Below are positions 36,203 through 45,205 of a DNA stretch of 64,000 nt, piece by piece; the first letter of the stretch is position 1, and the number at the start of each line of letters is the position of its first letter. This stretch comes from Bin52 sp965213935. GTDB lineage: Bacteria; Pseudomonadota; Alphaproteobacteria; Thalassobaculales; Thalassobaculaceae. The translations under genes and the position numbers were made by a program. The stretch is taken from positions 2,356,001 to 2,420,000 of the forward strand of contig CBDCAO010000012.1 in assembly GCA_965213935.1 (NCBI GenBank). The letters are read 5' to 3'. A model generated the notes under the pieces. That model was not told the origin of the DNA, made no database searches, and worked only from the letters and a program-made list of their open reading frames with translations.

Positions 36203-37078
36203 TCAAGTGACGGAAAGCCGATCAAGATCCAGCCGGTCGCTGTCGATGTAGTCGCGCGCCGTCATGTCCTCCAGCCGGCAGGCGATGGGCGCATCGAGGC
36301 GGAACCAGCCGCCCTCGTCTTGCTCGAACAGGGCGAGCCACCGATCGAGGAGCGCTGGCCAATCGGCGGGGACGTCCTGCGGGTCGTCAACCTTGACGAA
36401 CCACCAGCTCAACTGGACCTGATCGGCGCCCCAGGATGGAGCGGCGCGCACTCGGATCTCGCGCAGCGCCCGGAGGTGGGCACCTTCGTCGGTCTGCCTG
36501 TTGTGCCGGGAGACCATATGCGCTTGGAGGCCACCGGCCGCGACAACAAAATCGTCGGGAAAGGCGAAGCGTGATCGCTTGCGGGCGAGGGCCTCGGCGA
36601 AGTTGCGCAGCTCCTCGTCTGTCTCCCAACCGGGAAGCCGGGTCCATTCTGCCACGAGAGCCTTTTCGACGGTCATGACGCGATCGAGATCGGCGACGAG
36701 GCGCTGGTCGGCGGTGGCTGGTACATGAGCGAAGGCGGGCCGCTTGAGGCGGCGGATTTGTTCGACCCACGGCTCCGGCACCTCGACAAGAGCCGCGACC
36801 TCGACAAATGGCCGGGCGCGACAAATTCGGACAACGTCGCAGGTCTGGCTGAGCATCGCCATGCCGCGCACTTCGTCCAGTACGGGCGAGGCGGCGGTAG
36901 CGATGGCCTCCCCTTCCTGCACAGCCGCCTCCGCCGCTTGCATGGATGCAGGGCTGTGCGGACGGGACAGGTCCGCGAGATGAAGGAACTCCAGGCCGGC
37001 GTCGAGGGAGACATCTCCCTGACGCCAGGCCTGGAGGGCTTGGTCGATCGCCTGTTCGTCCTCCTCCGACAGGGCCAC
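36203..37078 (-). CDS. Hypothetical protein with SQTCD motif, third gene of the TIGR04255 cassette
   Basis: The function of this 291-residue soluble protein is not recognised. It has an acidic N-terminal helical region (residues 1-60), then a compact segment with the conserved-looking core MLSQTCDVVR (about 72-81), followed by ARPFVEVAALVEVPEPW. Many sporadically distributed proteins carry a similar SQ(T/S)CD core, with the Cys-Asp pair as the likely functional site; that is memory of the pattern, not a search. The C-terminal part is rich in Trp and Asp. It lies six bases after the helix-turn-helix gene and starts with GTG without a clear ribosome site, so the start is uncertain. Confidence 0.6.
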   Translation of the reverse strand: MALSEEDEQAIDQALQAWRQGDVSLDAGLEFLHLADLSRPHSPASMQAAEAAVQEGEAIATAASPVLDEVRGMAMLSQTCDVVRICRARPFVEVAALVEVPEPWVEQIRRLKRPAFAHVPATADQRLVADLDRVMTVEKALVAEWTRLPGWETDEELRNFAEALARKRSRFAFPDDFVVAAGGLQAHMVSRHNRQTDEGAHLRALREIRVRAAPSWGADQVQLSWWFVKVDDPQDVPADWPALLDRWLALFEQDEGGWFRLDAPIACRLEDMTARDYIDSDRLDLDRLSVT

Positions 37079-37084
37079 GAAGCG

Positions 37085-37789
37085 CTAGCCCGACGCCTTG
37101 GGCGTGCGCTTAGGCCGGACGGCGCGGGCCCTGGCCGGGACGTCGGGCCGGTCCTGCTCGGCCCCTAGCAGAAGCGTCGGCGCCAGCGGGCGGCGCGCAT
37201 CCCGGGCGGGCGGCGACAGGGGCACACGGTGAGGCTCGGGGGTCCGGTCGCCCGGGACGCGGTCCGTCGCGTCGTCGAATCGGCCGGCCTGTAGGAGGTC
37301 GAGTGGCGAGACCCCCGTGGCTTGGTCGACCGAGAGCAACAGGGCACGGGTGTCGCGCTGGCTGCTCCGGTCGAGATGGCGGATCGCCGCCAGCATCCGT
37401 CGGATCATCCGATCGTTCCCGGCGCTGACTGGCTTACCGTTCGCCCAGTGATGGATGCTGCGCCGCGAGACGTCGAACAACTCGCCGAGCTCCTGCCATG
37501 TCAGCCCGGACCGGCGGCGGATCTCCATGATGGCCTCAGCCGTGGATTCCGCGGGCCCAAGGAAAAAGTCGAAACGGCCGGCGGGATCGGCGGCAGTCCG
37601 CTCAACATGCGGTGCGATGATCGCCCACATCGTCATCGAGCCTTGGGGGCAGGTATTGATGCTCGTGCCCTCTGGCCAAGGGGTGGCAATGAGCACGGTC
37701 GGAAAGTCAGCGTCGAGTCTGGAGAGGCGCATGCTACCAAGCGCTGACGTACGTCTGTCCGCTGTGCCGCGCAGAGCGGTTGCGCTCAT
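37085..37789 (-). CDS. Helix-turn-helix protein, second gene of the TIGR04255 cassette
   Basis: This 234-residue protein has a central XRE/Cro-type helix-turn-helix (about residues 88-130: IMEIRRRSGLTWQELGELFD, SRRSIHHWANGK). The N-terminal 80 residues are a mixed beta region without known similarity, and the C-terminal 70 residues are Pro/Arg-rich and probably disordered. Its ATG overlaps the stop of the TIGR04255 gene (ATGA). The DNA-binding domain makes it the obvious regulator of the cassette, and the GTGAA repeats upstream are candidate sites. It could instead recognise foreign DNA; the sequence does not tell. Confidence 0.65.
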   Translation of the reverse strand: MSATALRGTADRRTSALGSMRLSRLDADFPTVLIATPWPEGTSINTCPQGSMTMWAIIAPHVERTAADPAGRFDFFLGPAESTAEAIMEIRRRSGLTWQELGELFDVSRRSIHHWANGKPVSAGNDRMIRRMLAAIRHLDRSSQRDTRALLLSVDQATGVSPLDLLQAGRFDDATDRVPGDRTPEPHRVPLSPPARDARRPLAPTLLLGAEQDRPDVPARARAVRPKRTPKASG

Positions 37790-38604
37790 GGTTCGCCTCC
37801 GTGGAACCTAAGGAACTCTATCGTAACCATCTGGCGGAAGAGCCAATAGAGGCATTCGGCGAAGCTCCTCGCAGTTGTGACCAAGTCTTCGCTGACAAAG
37901 GCCTGTGATTGGGTCGTGAACATGTCGAGGTCCAGAATCCAGCTCGGCACTTCGACCGCCTCGAGGGCGTTGACGTCGTATGTCGTGTTGGCGGGCAGCC
38001 GGCCCCAACGGCCTTGGACGAGTGCGCCACGCGGGGCCCGGAACTGCGCCTCGGCTATCTGGTGGATGACGGATCCTCTGAGCGAGGGGTCCAGTGTATC
38101 GGTGGGCTGGGTGATACCAAGAATTTCGGCATGGATCAGCTCGCCGATGCGCTCGACAGCCGCGCCGGTGAGCCGGTCGATGTAGCGCACCCCGAGGCGA
38201 CTAGCCGATGCGGGATTGAACGATTCCTCGACCGCGGAAAGGATATCGCCGAGCCGGGCAAGGAAATCGTCCCGGTTGTCATAGTCAGAGGTCTCAAGCG
38301 CCACGAAGTCTACCCCTAGCGACACCCGCCAGCTGGGCTCGGTCTGGCCATCGGCGAAGCGCCATATCAGGCCCTGCTGCACGTTCGGCGTTTGCCCGTC
38401 GGCGAGTTCAATGCTGTGAACCTGGTCACGGCTGAGATTGGGATAGGTCTCGCGCAGCGCCTCCTGGAATGAGGCAACCTCGTCGGCCTTGCTGATGGCG
38501 AGGATGGGCGGGAACCGCGCTTGCGCGAGGACACGCACCAAGGGTGCCCGATCCAGGTGCACCTCCGGTATCGGCTTAGGATCCAGCTGCGGCGCTTCGG
38601 TCAT
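37786..38604 (-). CDS. TIGR04255 family protein, first gene of the cassette
   Basis: This 272-residue protein matches the sporadically distributed TIGR04255 family by its layout: an N-terminal LVRVLAQARFPPIL strand, the central LGVDFVALETSDYDNRDDFL, the strongly conserved ASRLGVRYIDRL, and a C-terminal helix ending in FRQMVTIEFLRF. The family has no established function and is found mostly in variable regions. I chose the ATG at 38604, preceded by GGAG seven bases upstream; the frame continues to 38745 across the promoter and is not credible. It is translationally coupled to the HTH gene. Confidence 0.7.
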   Translation of the reverse strand: MTEAPQLDPKPIPEVHLDRAPLVRVLAQARFPPILAISKADEVASFQEALRETYPNLSRDQVHSIELADGQTPNVQQGLIWRFADGQTEPSWRVSLGVDFVALETSDYDNRDDFLARLGDILSAVEESFNPASASRLGVRYIDRLTGAAVERIGELIHAEILGITQPTDTLDPSLRGSVIHQIAEAQFRAPRGALVQGRWGRLPANTTYDVNALEAVEVPSWILDLDMFTTQSQAFVSEDLVTTARSFAECLYWLFRQMVTIEFLRFHGGEP

Positions 38605-38627
38605 GTCATGGCTCCGTATCACCCTGC

Positions 38628-38728
38628 TTATGTGTGAAATATATAGTGAACCACAACCCCTTGAAAGTCGAGCGCGACGATGCCAAATGTGAAGTTGAGT
38701 GTGAATCAATGATCGGCCCAGCTGTGAA
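38628..38728 (-). promoter_or_regulatory. Cassette promoter with paired GTGAA repeats
   Basis: Five copies of GTGAA (plus strand) occur at 38634, 38646, 38689, 38701 and 38724. Two pairs have exactly the same spacing, GTGAA-N7-GTGAA with a 12-base period. On the minus strand the first pair fills a 17-base spacer between TTGTGG (38656-38651) and ACATAA (38633-38628), a plausible -35/-10 pair 24 bases before the start codon. This is what an operator for the cassette's own HTH protein would look like. Repeats are seen; regulator binding is inferred. Confidence 0.5.
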
Positions 38729-38979
38729 CAGAGGACCTTACTCATGGGATTTCAGTACTCGACTCAGGGCATTTCCGGCGACGTTACCCCGTTGATGCGA
38801 TGCTCGTCGAGCCAGCGGCTCCTTACCGCAGGTGCGGACGGAAGAGCCCGACGGGAGCGGCCGGGCAGCCGGTCGAAGGCTGACCGTAGAGAGAGTTGGA
38901 TGACGGATAGTCGGAGCCCGCAGCGCCCCACAACTCGAATGGCCTGTCGGAGACGTGCGGGAAATGGAGGAACACCGCG
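38729..38979. other. Gap between the divergent cassette and membrane-protein genes
   Basis: About 250 bases with open frames on both strands but nothing recognisable. The plus strand ends with GGAGG at 38966-38970, the ribosome site of the next gene. GC content looks high, so the open frames carry little weight. Confidence 0.4.
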
Positions 38980-39849
38980 ATGGTGGCAGAGAACGAGCGA
39001 CCTGCGGGCGAAATAGAGCCGGAGGGTGCGCCGCGCGTGCACGGCCCCGTTCAGGGACCGAAGCGTGACAAGTTGATCGCCGAAGCAGAAGCCCTTGTGA
39101 GTTACGTCGCGGGGCATGGCGCGTCGGACCCGACATCCACTGACGGTGCCGAACGTCTGAAGGAGCTCGCCGAAGCGGTTGAACTAGCGAACGCGGAGGC
39201 TCGCCCGGAGCCGATCGACGAGCGCTGGACTCGTCTGGTCGTGGCGTATGAGAGACTCGCGAGCGGCACGTACGCACGGTGGGGCGTCAACGGGCGAACG
39301 GTTCTGGACACGCAGGGCCGGCTGGCCGGAGATGACAGAAGCGGGTGGCTACGGTTTCTGCCAGGGGTGAAGAAGCGCACCATGGTGGTGATCTTGGGCC
39401 TGGTGCTTGCGGCAGTGGGGATCGGTCTCGAAGTCCTCGTCGAGTTGTCCGGCGTGCCCGGCGGTGCGTCGGCAATGTCGCAGGAATTCAAGGCAGCGTT
39501 GAAGGCCGTCGGCCACTTCGCGATGCCTGCGGCCTGGGGCGGCCTCGGGGCGTGCGTGTTTCTCGCAAAACGGATGTCGGACAAGCTCTACCGAATGCAG
39601 TACGAAGAGGCGCGGACGCGAGGCTACGGAACGCGAATCTTCCTGGGCTCCACGATTGGCGTCGTCACGGCGAGCATCGCCTTTCCAGAACTTGACACGC
39701 AGTTCATGGCGGGGAGCACCGGCTTGGCACCGCCAGCCGTCGCATTCGTCGCGGGGTTGAGCGTCAAGCCGGTCTATGCGGCCTTCGAGGCATTGAGCGA
39801 AGGTATCGCGGCGCGAATTGCTCCGCCCAAAGACGATAGGAAACCATGA
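38980..39849 (+). CDS. Hypothetical membrane protein of the insert
   Basis: This 289-residue protein of unknown family has a polar, helical N-terminal domain (residues 1-125, rich in Glu, Ala and Arg), followed by about four hydrophobic segments: TMVVILGLVLAAVGIGLEVL (about 134-156), one around 175-198, one around 217-235 and one around 247-270. It ends in a basic tail. A soluble helical sensor or binding part in front of a small membrane domain is therefore likely. A good ribosome site (GGAGG, nine bases) precedes the ATG. It is divergent from the TIGR04255 cassette, so both could be under the same operator region. Confidence 0.65.
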   Translation: MVAENERPAGEIEPEGAPRVHGPVQGPKRDKLIAEAEALVSYVAGHGASDPTSTDGAERLKELAEAVELANAEARPEPIDERWTRLVVAYERLASGTYARWGVNGRTVLDTQGRLAGDDRSGWLRFLPGVKKRTMVVILGLVLAAVGIGLEVLVELSGVPGGASAMSQEFKAALKAVGHFAMPAAWGGLGACVFLAKRMSDKLYRMQYEEARTRGYGTRIFLGSTIGVVTASIAFPELDTQFMAGSTGLAPPAVAFVAGLSVKPVYAAFEALSEGIAARIAPPKDDRKP

Positions 39850-39945
39850 GTGGGGTACGGCACATGTGGCGTATAAAGTAAGAAGGTCGTCTATCCCAAG
39901 AATTCATCACCCGCGACAGCGGCTATCAACACGTAGGGTCACTGC

Positions 39946-40326
39946 ATGGAAATCAAGTTCGACACGTACAGCTTCAGAGCGCGAGTTCTTCCGGTATACC
40001 TCACGCTGGCTCCCGTCGTGCTGCTCTTGGCCGCAGCAGTACCCGAGGGCCTCTGGCTGCCGATTGGTGGAGCAGCGGCCTTGGTATTCGCCCCGATCTC
40101 TTTCCTTCTGAGCCAAGTCGGCGCGGACTTCGGGAAACGCCTTGAGAAGAGCCTCTGGACGAATTGGGGAGGACCTCCGACGACGCGTTTCCTCCGGCAC
40201 GGCAACCATGAGTTCAACGAGGTCACGCGCGGTCGCGTTCACGCGAAGCTCCGCCAACTTAGGCTGCACGTTCCGTCGCGCGCGGAACACAGAGCGAACG
40301 AACATCGCGTCTACTACTCTTTGTGA
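39946..40326 (+). CDS. Hypothetical two-span membrane protein, possibly C-terminally truncated
   Basis: This 126-residue product has a short N-terminal motif (MEIKFDTYSFRARVLPVYL), two adjoining membrane spans (about residues 16-34 and 37-60), and a basic cytoplasmic part with KSLWTNWGGPPTTRFLRHGN. The layout suggests proteins of about 200 residues or more with the same WGG-P-T-LRH motif, as far as I recall, so this copy may have lost its C-terminal half. It stops four bases before the right 10-bp repeat of the insert, which supports truncation by integration or recombination. Function unknown. Confidence 0.55.
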   Translation: MEIKFDTYSFRARVLPVYLTLAPVVLLLAAAVPEGLWLPIGGAAALVFAPISFLLSQVGADFGKRLEKSLWTNWGGPPTTRFLRHGNHEFNEVTRGRVHAKLRQLRLHVPSRAEHRANEHRVYYSL

Positions 40327-40329
40327 ATC

Positions 40330-40339
40330 CCAAATAAAG
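40330..40339 (+). repeat. 10-bp direct repeat, right junction of the rib-operon insert
   Basis: CCAAATAAAG, identical to 35268-35277 and in the same orientation. It begins four bases after the stop of the truncated membrane protein and ends two bases before the ribD stop codon. Confidence 0.6.
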
Positions 40340-40341
40340 TC

Positions 40342-41463
40342 TTACCTGAGCGTGTAGTACGCCACCGTGTCCTCGCCGAGCGGGCGCATGTCATCCAGGG
40401 TGAAGCCGGGTGCAGCCGCGAGGCGCGCAAGCCCGAGCGCCCTGATCGCCGGAAGCCCGTCACCGCCAATCAGGACCGGTGCACGAAACCACGCGATCCG
40501 GTCAACGCAATTGGCGCCCAGGAAGGAGGCGGCGAGCCGACCCCCGCTTTCAAGCATGACGTCGTTGAGCCCGAGTTCGGCCAGCCGGTGAAGCACACTG
40601 TCCGGGCTAACCCGTCCGTCCTCGCCTGCCAGGCATTCGACGACCCTGACACCGTGGCGCTCGAGACCGTGGACACGGTCGGGGTCCGCTCCGGCTGTCG
40701 TCATTACCAGGACGCCGAGCGAATGTGCGGTCCGTACAAGCCGGCTGGCGACCGGCAGTGATGCCCGCGTATCGATCACCACCCTGAGCGGGGAGCGGTC
40801 GCCGAGACCCGGAAGGCGGCAGGTCAATTCCGGATCGTCGGTCAGCACCGTGCCGATGCCGGTCATGATGGCGTCGTGGCGGGCGCGCAACAGGTGAACG
40901 ACCCGGCGCGCCTGTGCACCGGTGATCCACTTGCTCTCGCCACTTCCCGTCGCGATCATGGCATCGCTCGACGTGGCGAGCTTCAGGGTCACAGTCGGGC
41001 GGGCCCGCGTGATCCGGCTGGCGAAGCCTGCCGTCAGGCAGGCGGCCTCCTCCCCGCATACACCGACCTCGACCTCGAGACCGGCGGCGCGCAACCGCGA
41101 GAACCCCCGTCCGTTGACCCGGGGGTCGGGATCCTGGCGGGCACAGACGACGCGGCGTACACCGGCGGCGATCAGGGCGTCGACGCAGGGAGGTGTCCGG
41201 CCATGATGCGCACAGGGTTCAAGCGTGACATAGGCGGCAGCACCCCGGGCCATTGTGCCGGCCCGCGCGAGCGCAATCGCCTCGGCGTGCGGGCGGCCGG
41301 AGGGCGCGGTCGCCGCCCGCGCCACCACGATGCCGTCACGAACCAGAACGCATCCAACCGCGGGGTTCGGCGCAACACGGCCCATGCTGCGTCGGGCCAG
41401 CCTGATCGCAAGGCGCATCCAGCGCCGGTCGGTCTCCGGGGTCGGATCTCCCAGGCTGCTCAC
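40342..41463 (-). CDS. ribD: Bifunctional riboflavin deaminase/reductase
   Basis: RibD carries out the second and third pyrimidine steps of riboflavin synthesis. The N-terminal deaminase domain (residues 1-145) has the zinc site HAEAIAL and TLEPCAHHGRTPPC. The C-terminal NADPH reductase domain (about 150-373) has KLATSSDAMIATGSGESKWI and the closing LESGGRLAASFL. The length of 373 residues is normal. It is preceded by nrdR (14 bases) on the same strand, and should be followed by ribE, but a 5-kb insert begins two bases after its stop. Confidence 0.96.
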   Translation of the reverse strand: MSSLGDPTPETDRRWMRLAIRLARRSMGRVAPNPAVGCVLVRDGIVVARAATAPSGRPHAEAIALARAGTMARGAAAYVTLEPCAHHGRTPPCVDALIAAGVRRVVCARQDPDPRVNGRGFSRLRAAGLEVEVGVCGEEAACLTAGFASRITRARPTVTLKLATSSDAMIATGSGESKWITGAQARRVVHLLRARHDAIMTGIGTVLTDDPELTCRLPGLGDRSPLRVVIDTRASLPVASRLVRTAHSLGVLVMTTAGADPDRVHGLERHGVRVVECLAGEDGRVSPDSVLHRLAELGLNDVMLESGGRLAASFLGANCVDRIAWFRAPVLIGGDGLPAIRALGLARLAAAPGFTLDDMRPLGEDTVAYYTLR

Positions 41464-41477
41464 CGCTCCGACCGGGA

Positions 41478-41942
41478 TCAGTCGTCGTCGTCGCGCTGGC
41501 TCAGGTCCTCGACGAATTCCTCGAAGTCCTTCGCTTCGCGGAAGTTCTTGTAGACCGAGGCGAAGCGGACGTAGGCAACGGAGTCGAGGTTGGAAAGCGA
41601 GTCCATCACCATCTCCCCGATAACGCTCGAAGGTATTTCGGGTTCGCCCATGCTCTCGAGGCGGCGAACGATGCCTGTGACCATACGGTCAAGTCGTTCC
41701 GGCTCGACCGGCCGCTTGCGAAGGGCGATCTGGATCGACCGCTCGAGCTTGTCGCGATCGAACGGCGTGCGGCGCCCGGTTTTCTTCAACACCGTGATCT
41801 CGCGCAGTTGCACCCGCTCAAAGGTCGTGAACCGGGCACCGCAGGCACGACAGAACCGGCGACGGCGTATGGCCGCATTGTCCTCGGTGGGACGGGAATC
41901 CTTCACCTGAGTATCAGTGTTTCCGCAGAACGGACACCGCAT
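41478..41942 (-). CDS. nrdR: Transcriptional repressor NrdR
   Basis: This repressor of ribonucleotide reductase genes senses ATP/dATP. The 154-residue product begins with the zinc ribbon MRCPFCGNTDTQVKDSRP and FCRACGARFTTFER, followed by the ATP-cone (about residues 49-139, VLKKTGRRTPFDRDKL). An acidic tail ends the protein. I chose the ATG at 41942 because the zinc ribbon starts there; the start lies inside the 3' end of glyA (29-base overlap). The order glyA-nrdR-ribD-ribE is standard in Alphaproteobacteria. Confidence 0.97.
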   Translation of the reverse strand: MRCPFCGNTDTQVKDSRPTEDNAAIRRRRFCRACGARFTTFERVQLREITVLKKTGRRTPFDRDKLERSIQIALRKRPVEPERLDRMVTGIVRRLESMGEPEIPSSVIGEMVMDSLSNLDSVAYVRFASVYKNFREAKDFEEFVEDLSQRDDDD

Positions 41943-43278
41943 GGTTGCTTTCTCCCTGTAACGCCACCGCGTTGTTGCCGTCATAGATTGGATGTGTCCG
42001 GCACAACCTTGCGACCGCAGCCCTGGTCCGCACCTCGATTTCCGGGTCGGGCGTTCCATCGGCACCGAGACCATCGAGCACATCGCCGATCAGGGTTCCG
42101 ACCGTGCGGAAGTCGTCGACGTCAAACCCGCGCGAAGTGGCGGCCGAGGTTCCGAGCCGGATGCCCGAGGTTACCGTGGGCGGAAGCGGATCGAACGGGA
42201 TGCCGTTCTTGTTGCAGGTCAACCCGGCACGTTCGAGCGCCGCTTCTGCATCCCTTCCGGTCACCTGCTTGGCGCGCAGGTCAACCAGCATCAGGTGGGT
42301 ATCCGTTCCCCCGGAGACGATCTCGAGACCCCGCGATGCCAGAGTACAGGCAAGCCTGCGGGCATTGGCAGCCACCGCGGTGGCATAGTCGCGAAACTCC
42401 GGCCGCAGGGCCTCTCCGAAGGCCACCGCCTTGGCCGCGATCACATGCATGAGCGGTCCGCCCTGCAGACCGGGAAACAGCGCCGAATCGATGCGTCTGG
42501 CAAGCGCGGGGTCATTGGTCAGAACCATGCCGCCACGCGGCCCGCGCAGGGTCTTGTGGGTTGTCGTTGTCACCACGTCGGCGAAGTCCATCGGGTTGGG
42601 ATGAACGCCCCCGGCCACGAGACCGGCGAAATGCGCCATGTCCACCATCAGCCGGGCCCCCACCCGGTCGGCGATCTCCCTGAACCTGGCAAAGTCCAGG
42701 ACCCTGGGATAGGCCGACCCGCCGGCGATGATCAACTGCGGACGATGCTGCCTGGCGAGTTCCTCGACCTGATCGAAGTCCACCCTGGCGTCATCGCGGC
42801 TGACGCCATACTGGACAGCGTCGAACCACTTTCCCGACTGGTTGGGCGCAGCACCGTGGGTCAGGTGCCCGCCGGCTGCAAGCGACATGCCGAGGATGGT
42901 ATCGCCCGGCTTGAGCAGCGCCATGAATACCGTCTGGTTGGCCTGGGCGCCGGAATGGGGCTGGACATTGGCAAAGCCGGCGGCGAACAGCCGCCGCGCC
43001 CGGTCGATGGCGAGCGTCTCGACCTCGTCGACATGAAGGCAGCCGCCGTAGTAGCGCCGGCCCGGATAGCCTTCGGCGTACTTGTTGGTCAGCACCGATG
43101 CCATGGCATCGAGCACTGCCGCGGAAACGATGTTCTCGGAGGCGATGAGTTCGATTTGCTCGTTCTGCCTTCGTCCCTCGTTGCGGACCGACCGGTACAC
43201 ATCCGGATCGACAACGGCGAGCGAATCGGAAAAGAACCCCGAGGTCTTCGGCCCCGGGCGGGTATCGTACCCCGTCAT
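41914..43278 (-). CDS. glyA: Serine hydroxymethyltransferase
   Basis: This pyridoxal-phosphate enzyme interconverts serine and glycine and loads tetrahydrofolate with one-carbon units. The 454-residue product shows IELIASENIVS near the N-terminus, NKYAEGYPGRRYYGG, the PLP lysine in TTTHKTLRGPRGG (near residue 245), and the C-terminal PPTVTSGIRLGTSA. The C-terminus is about 20 residues longer than usual, extending into nrdR. The ATG overlaps the rpiB stop (ATGA). Confidence 0.97.
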   Translation of the reverse strand: MTGYDTRPGPKTSGFFSDSLAVVDPDVYRSVRNEGRRQNEQIELIASENIVSAAVLDAMASVLTNKYAEGYPGRRYYGGCLHVDEVETLAIDRARRLFAAGFANVQPHSGAQANQTVFMALLKPGDTILGMSLAAGGHLTHGAAPNQSGKWFDAVQYGVSRDDARVDFDQVEELARQHRPQLIIAGGSAYPRVLDFARFREIADRVGARLMVDMAHFAGLVAGGVHPNPMDFADVVTTTTHKTLRGPRGGMVLTNDPALARRIDSALFPGLQGGPLMHVIAAKAVAFGEALRPEFRDYATAVAANARRLACTLASRGLEIVSGGTDTHLMLVDLRAKQVTGRDAEAALERAGLTCNKNGIPFDPLPPTVTSGIRLGTSAATSRGFDVDDFRTVGTLIGDVLDGLGADGTPDPEIEVRTRAAVARLCRTHPIYDGNNAVALQGESNHAVSVLRKH

Positions 43279-43745
43279 GACGTGGTCACCGGCGGTGTCT
43301 GGCCGGACAGCGCCGAGAGCTTTGCGACCCGCCGCTCGTGCCTGCCGCCGTCAAACCCGGTTCGCAGGAAGGTCTCGAGACAGGCAATCGCCGTGTGTTC
43401 GTCGATCACTCGCGCACCCATTGCTAGAACGTTTGCATTGTTGTGTTCGCGGCACAGCCGAGCCGCCGTGACGTCGGAGCACAGCGCCGCACGGACCCAG
43501 GGATACCGGTTGAGCGCGATGCTCATCCCGATGCCCGAACCGCAGACCGCGATCCCGACGTCCGCCTTCCCCTGCCGGAGCGCGCTGGCAACCGCTTCGG
43601 CATAGTCGGGATAATCCACCGGGACCGGCCCGTCGGTCCCCAGGTCAAGCACCGTGTAGCCGGCATCGGAAAGCCAGGAGACCAGGGACGACTTCAGCGA
43701 CACGCCTCCATGGTCCGCCCCGATCGCGACAACCGTTCCGTCCAT
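43275..43745 (-). CDS. rpiB: Ribose-5-phosphate isomerase B
   Basis: This 156-residue isomerase of the pentose phosphate pathway, of the RpiB/LacAB fold, has VVAIGADHGGVSLK at the start, YPDYAEAVASAL, the catalytic-cysteine loop GIAVCGSGIGMSIALNR, and HNNANVLAMGARV. I chose the ATG at 43745, where similarity begins. It precedes and overlaps glyA, as is usual in Alphaproteobacteria. It is divergent from the acyl-CoA dehydrogenase gene, with about 150 bases between starts. Confidence 0.96.
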   Translation of the reverse strand: MDGTVVAIGADHGGVSLKSSLVSWLSDAGYTVLDLGTDGPVPVDYPDYAEAVASALRQGKADVGIAVCGSGIGMSIALNRYPWVRAALCSDVTAARLCREHNNANVLAMGARVIDEHTAIACLETFLRTGFDGGRHERRVAKLSALSGQTPPVTTS

Positions 43746-43893
43746 CGATCCAATCGCCCGTTTCCTCCGGAGGCCGAATATACGGTATCCGCGCTTCTGC
43801 TGCCATCTGGCAATTGGGCCCCCGGGCTTGGAGCGGGTTGAGGTTGCGGCTATACAGGCCCTTCGCACCACCACGACAAGCGGACCCCGTGCC

Positions 43894-45126
<1,233 letters not shown>

Positions 45127-45205
45127 CCGGCGTCGGGCAGGAAAGGGATACGGCGCACGACAGATCGCGTGTCCCCGCGCACCGGAGAGCGGAAGGGCCA
45201 GGACA

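Noticed and set aside
38744..38980. Group II intron or recombinase remnant in the gap before the membrane-protein gene
   Set aside because: No domain V hairpin and no recombinase motif could be identified.
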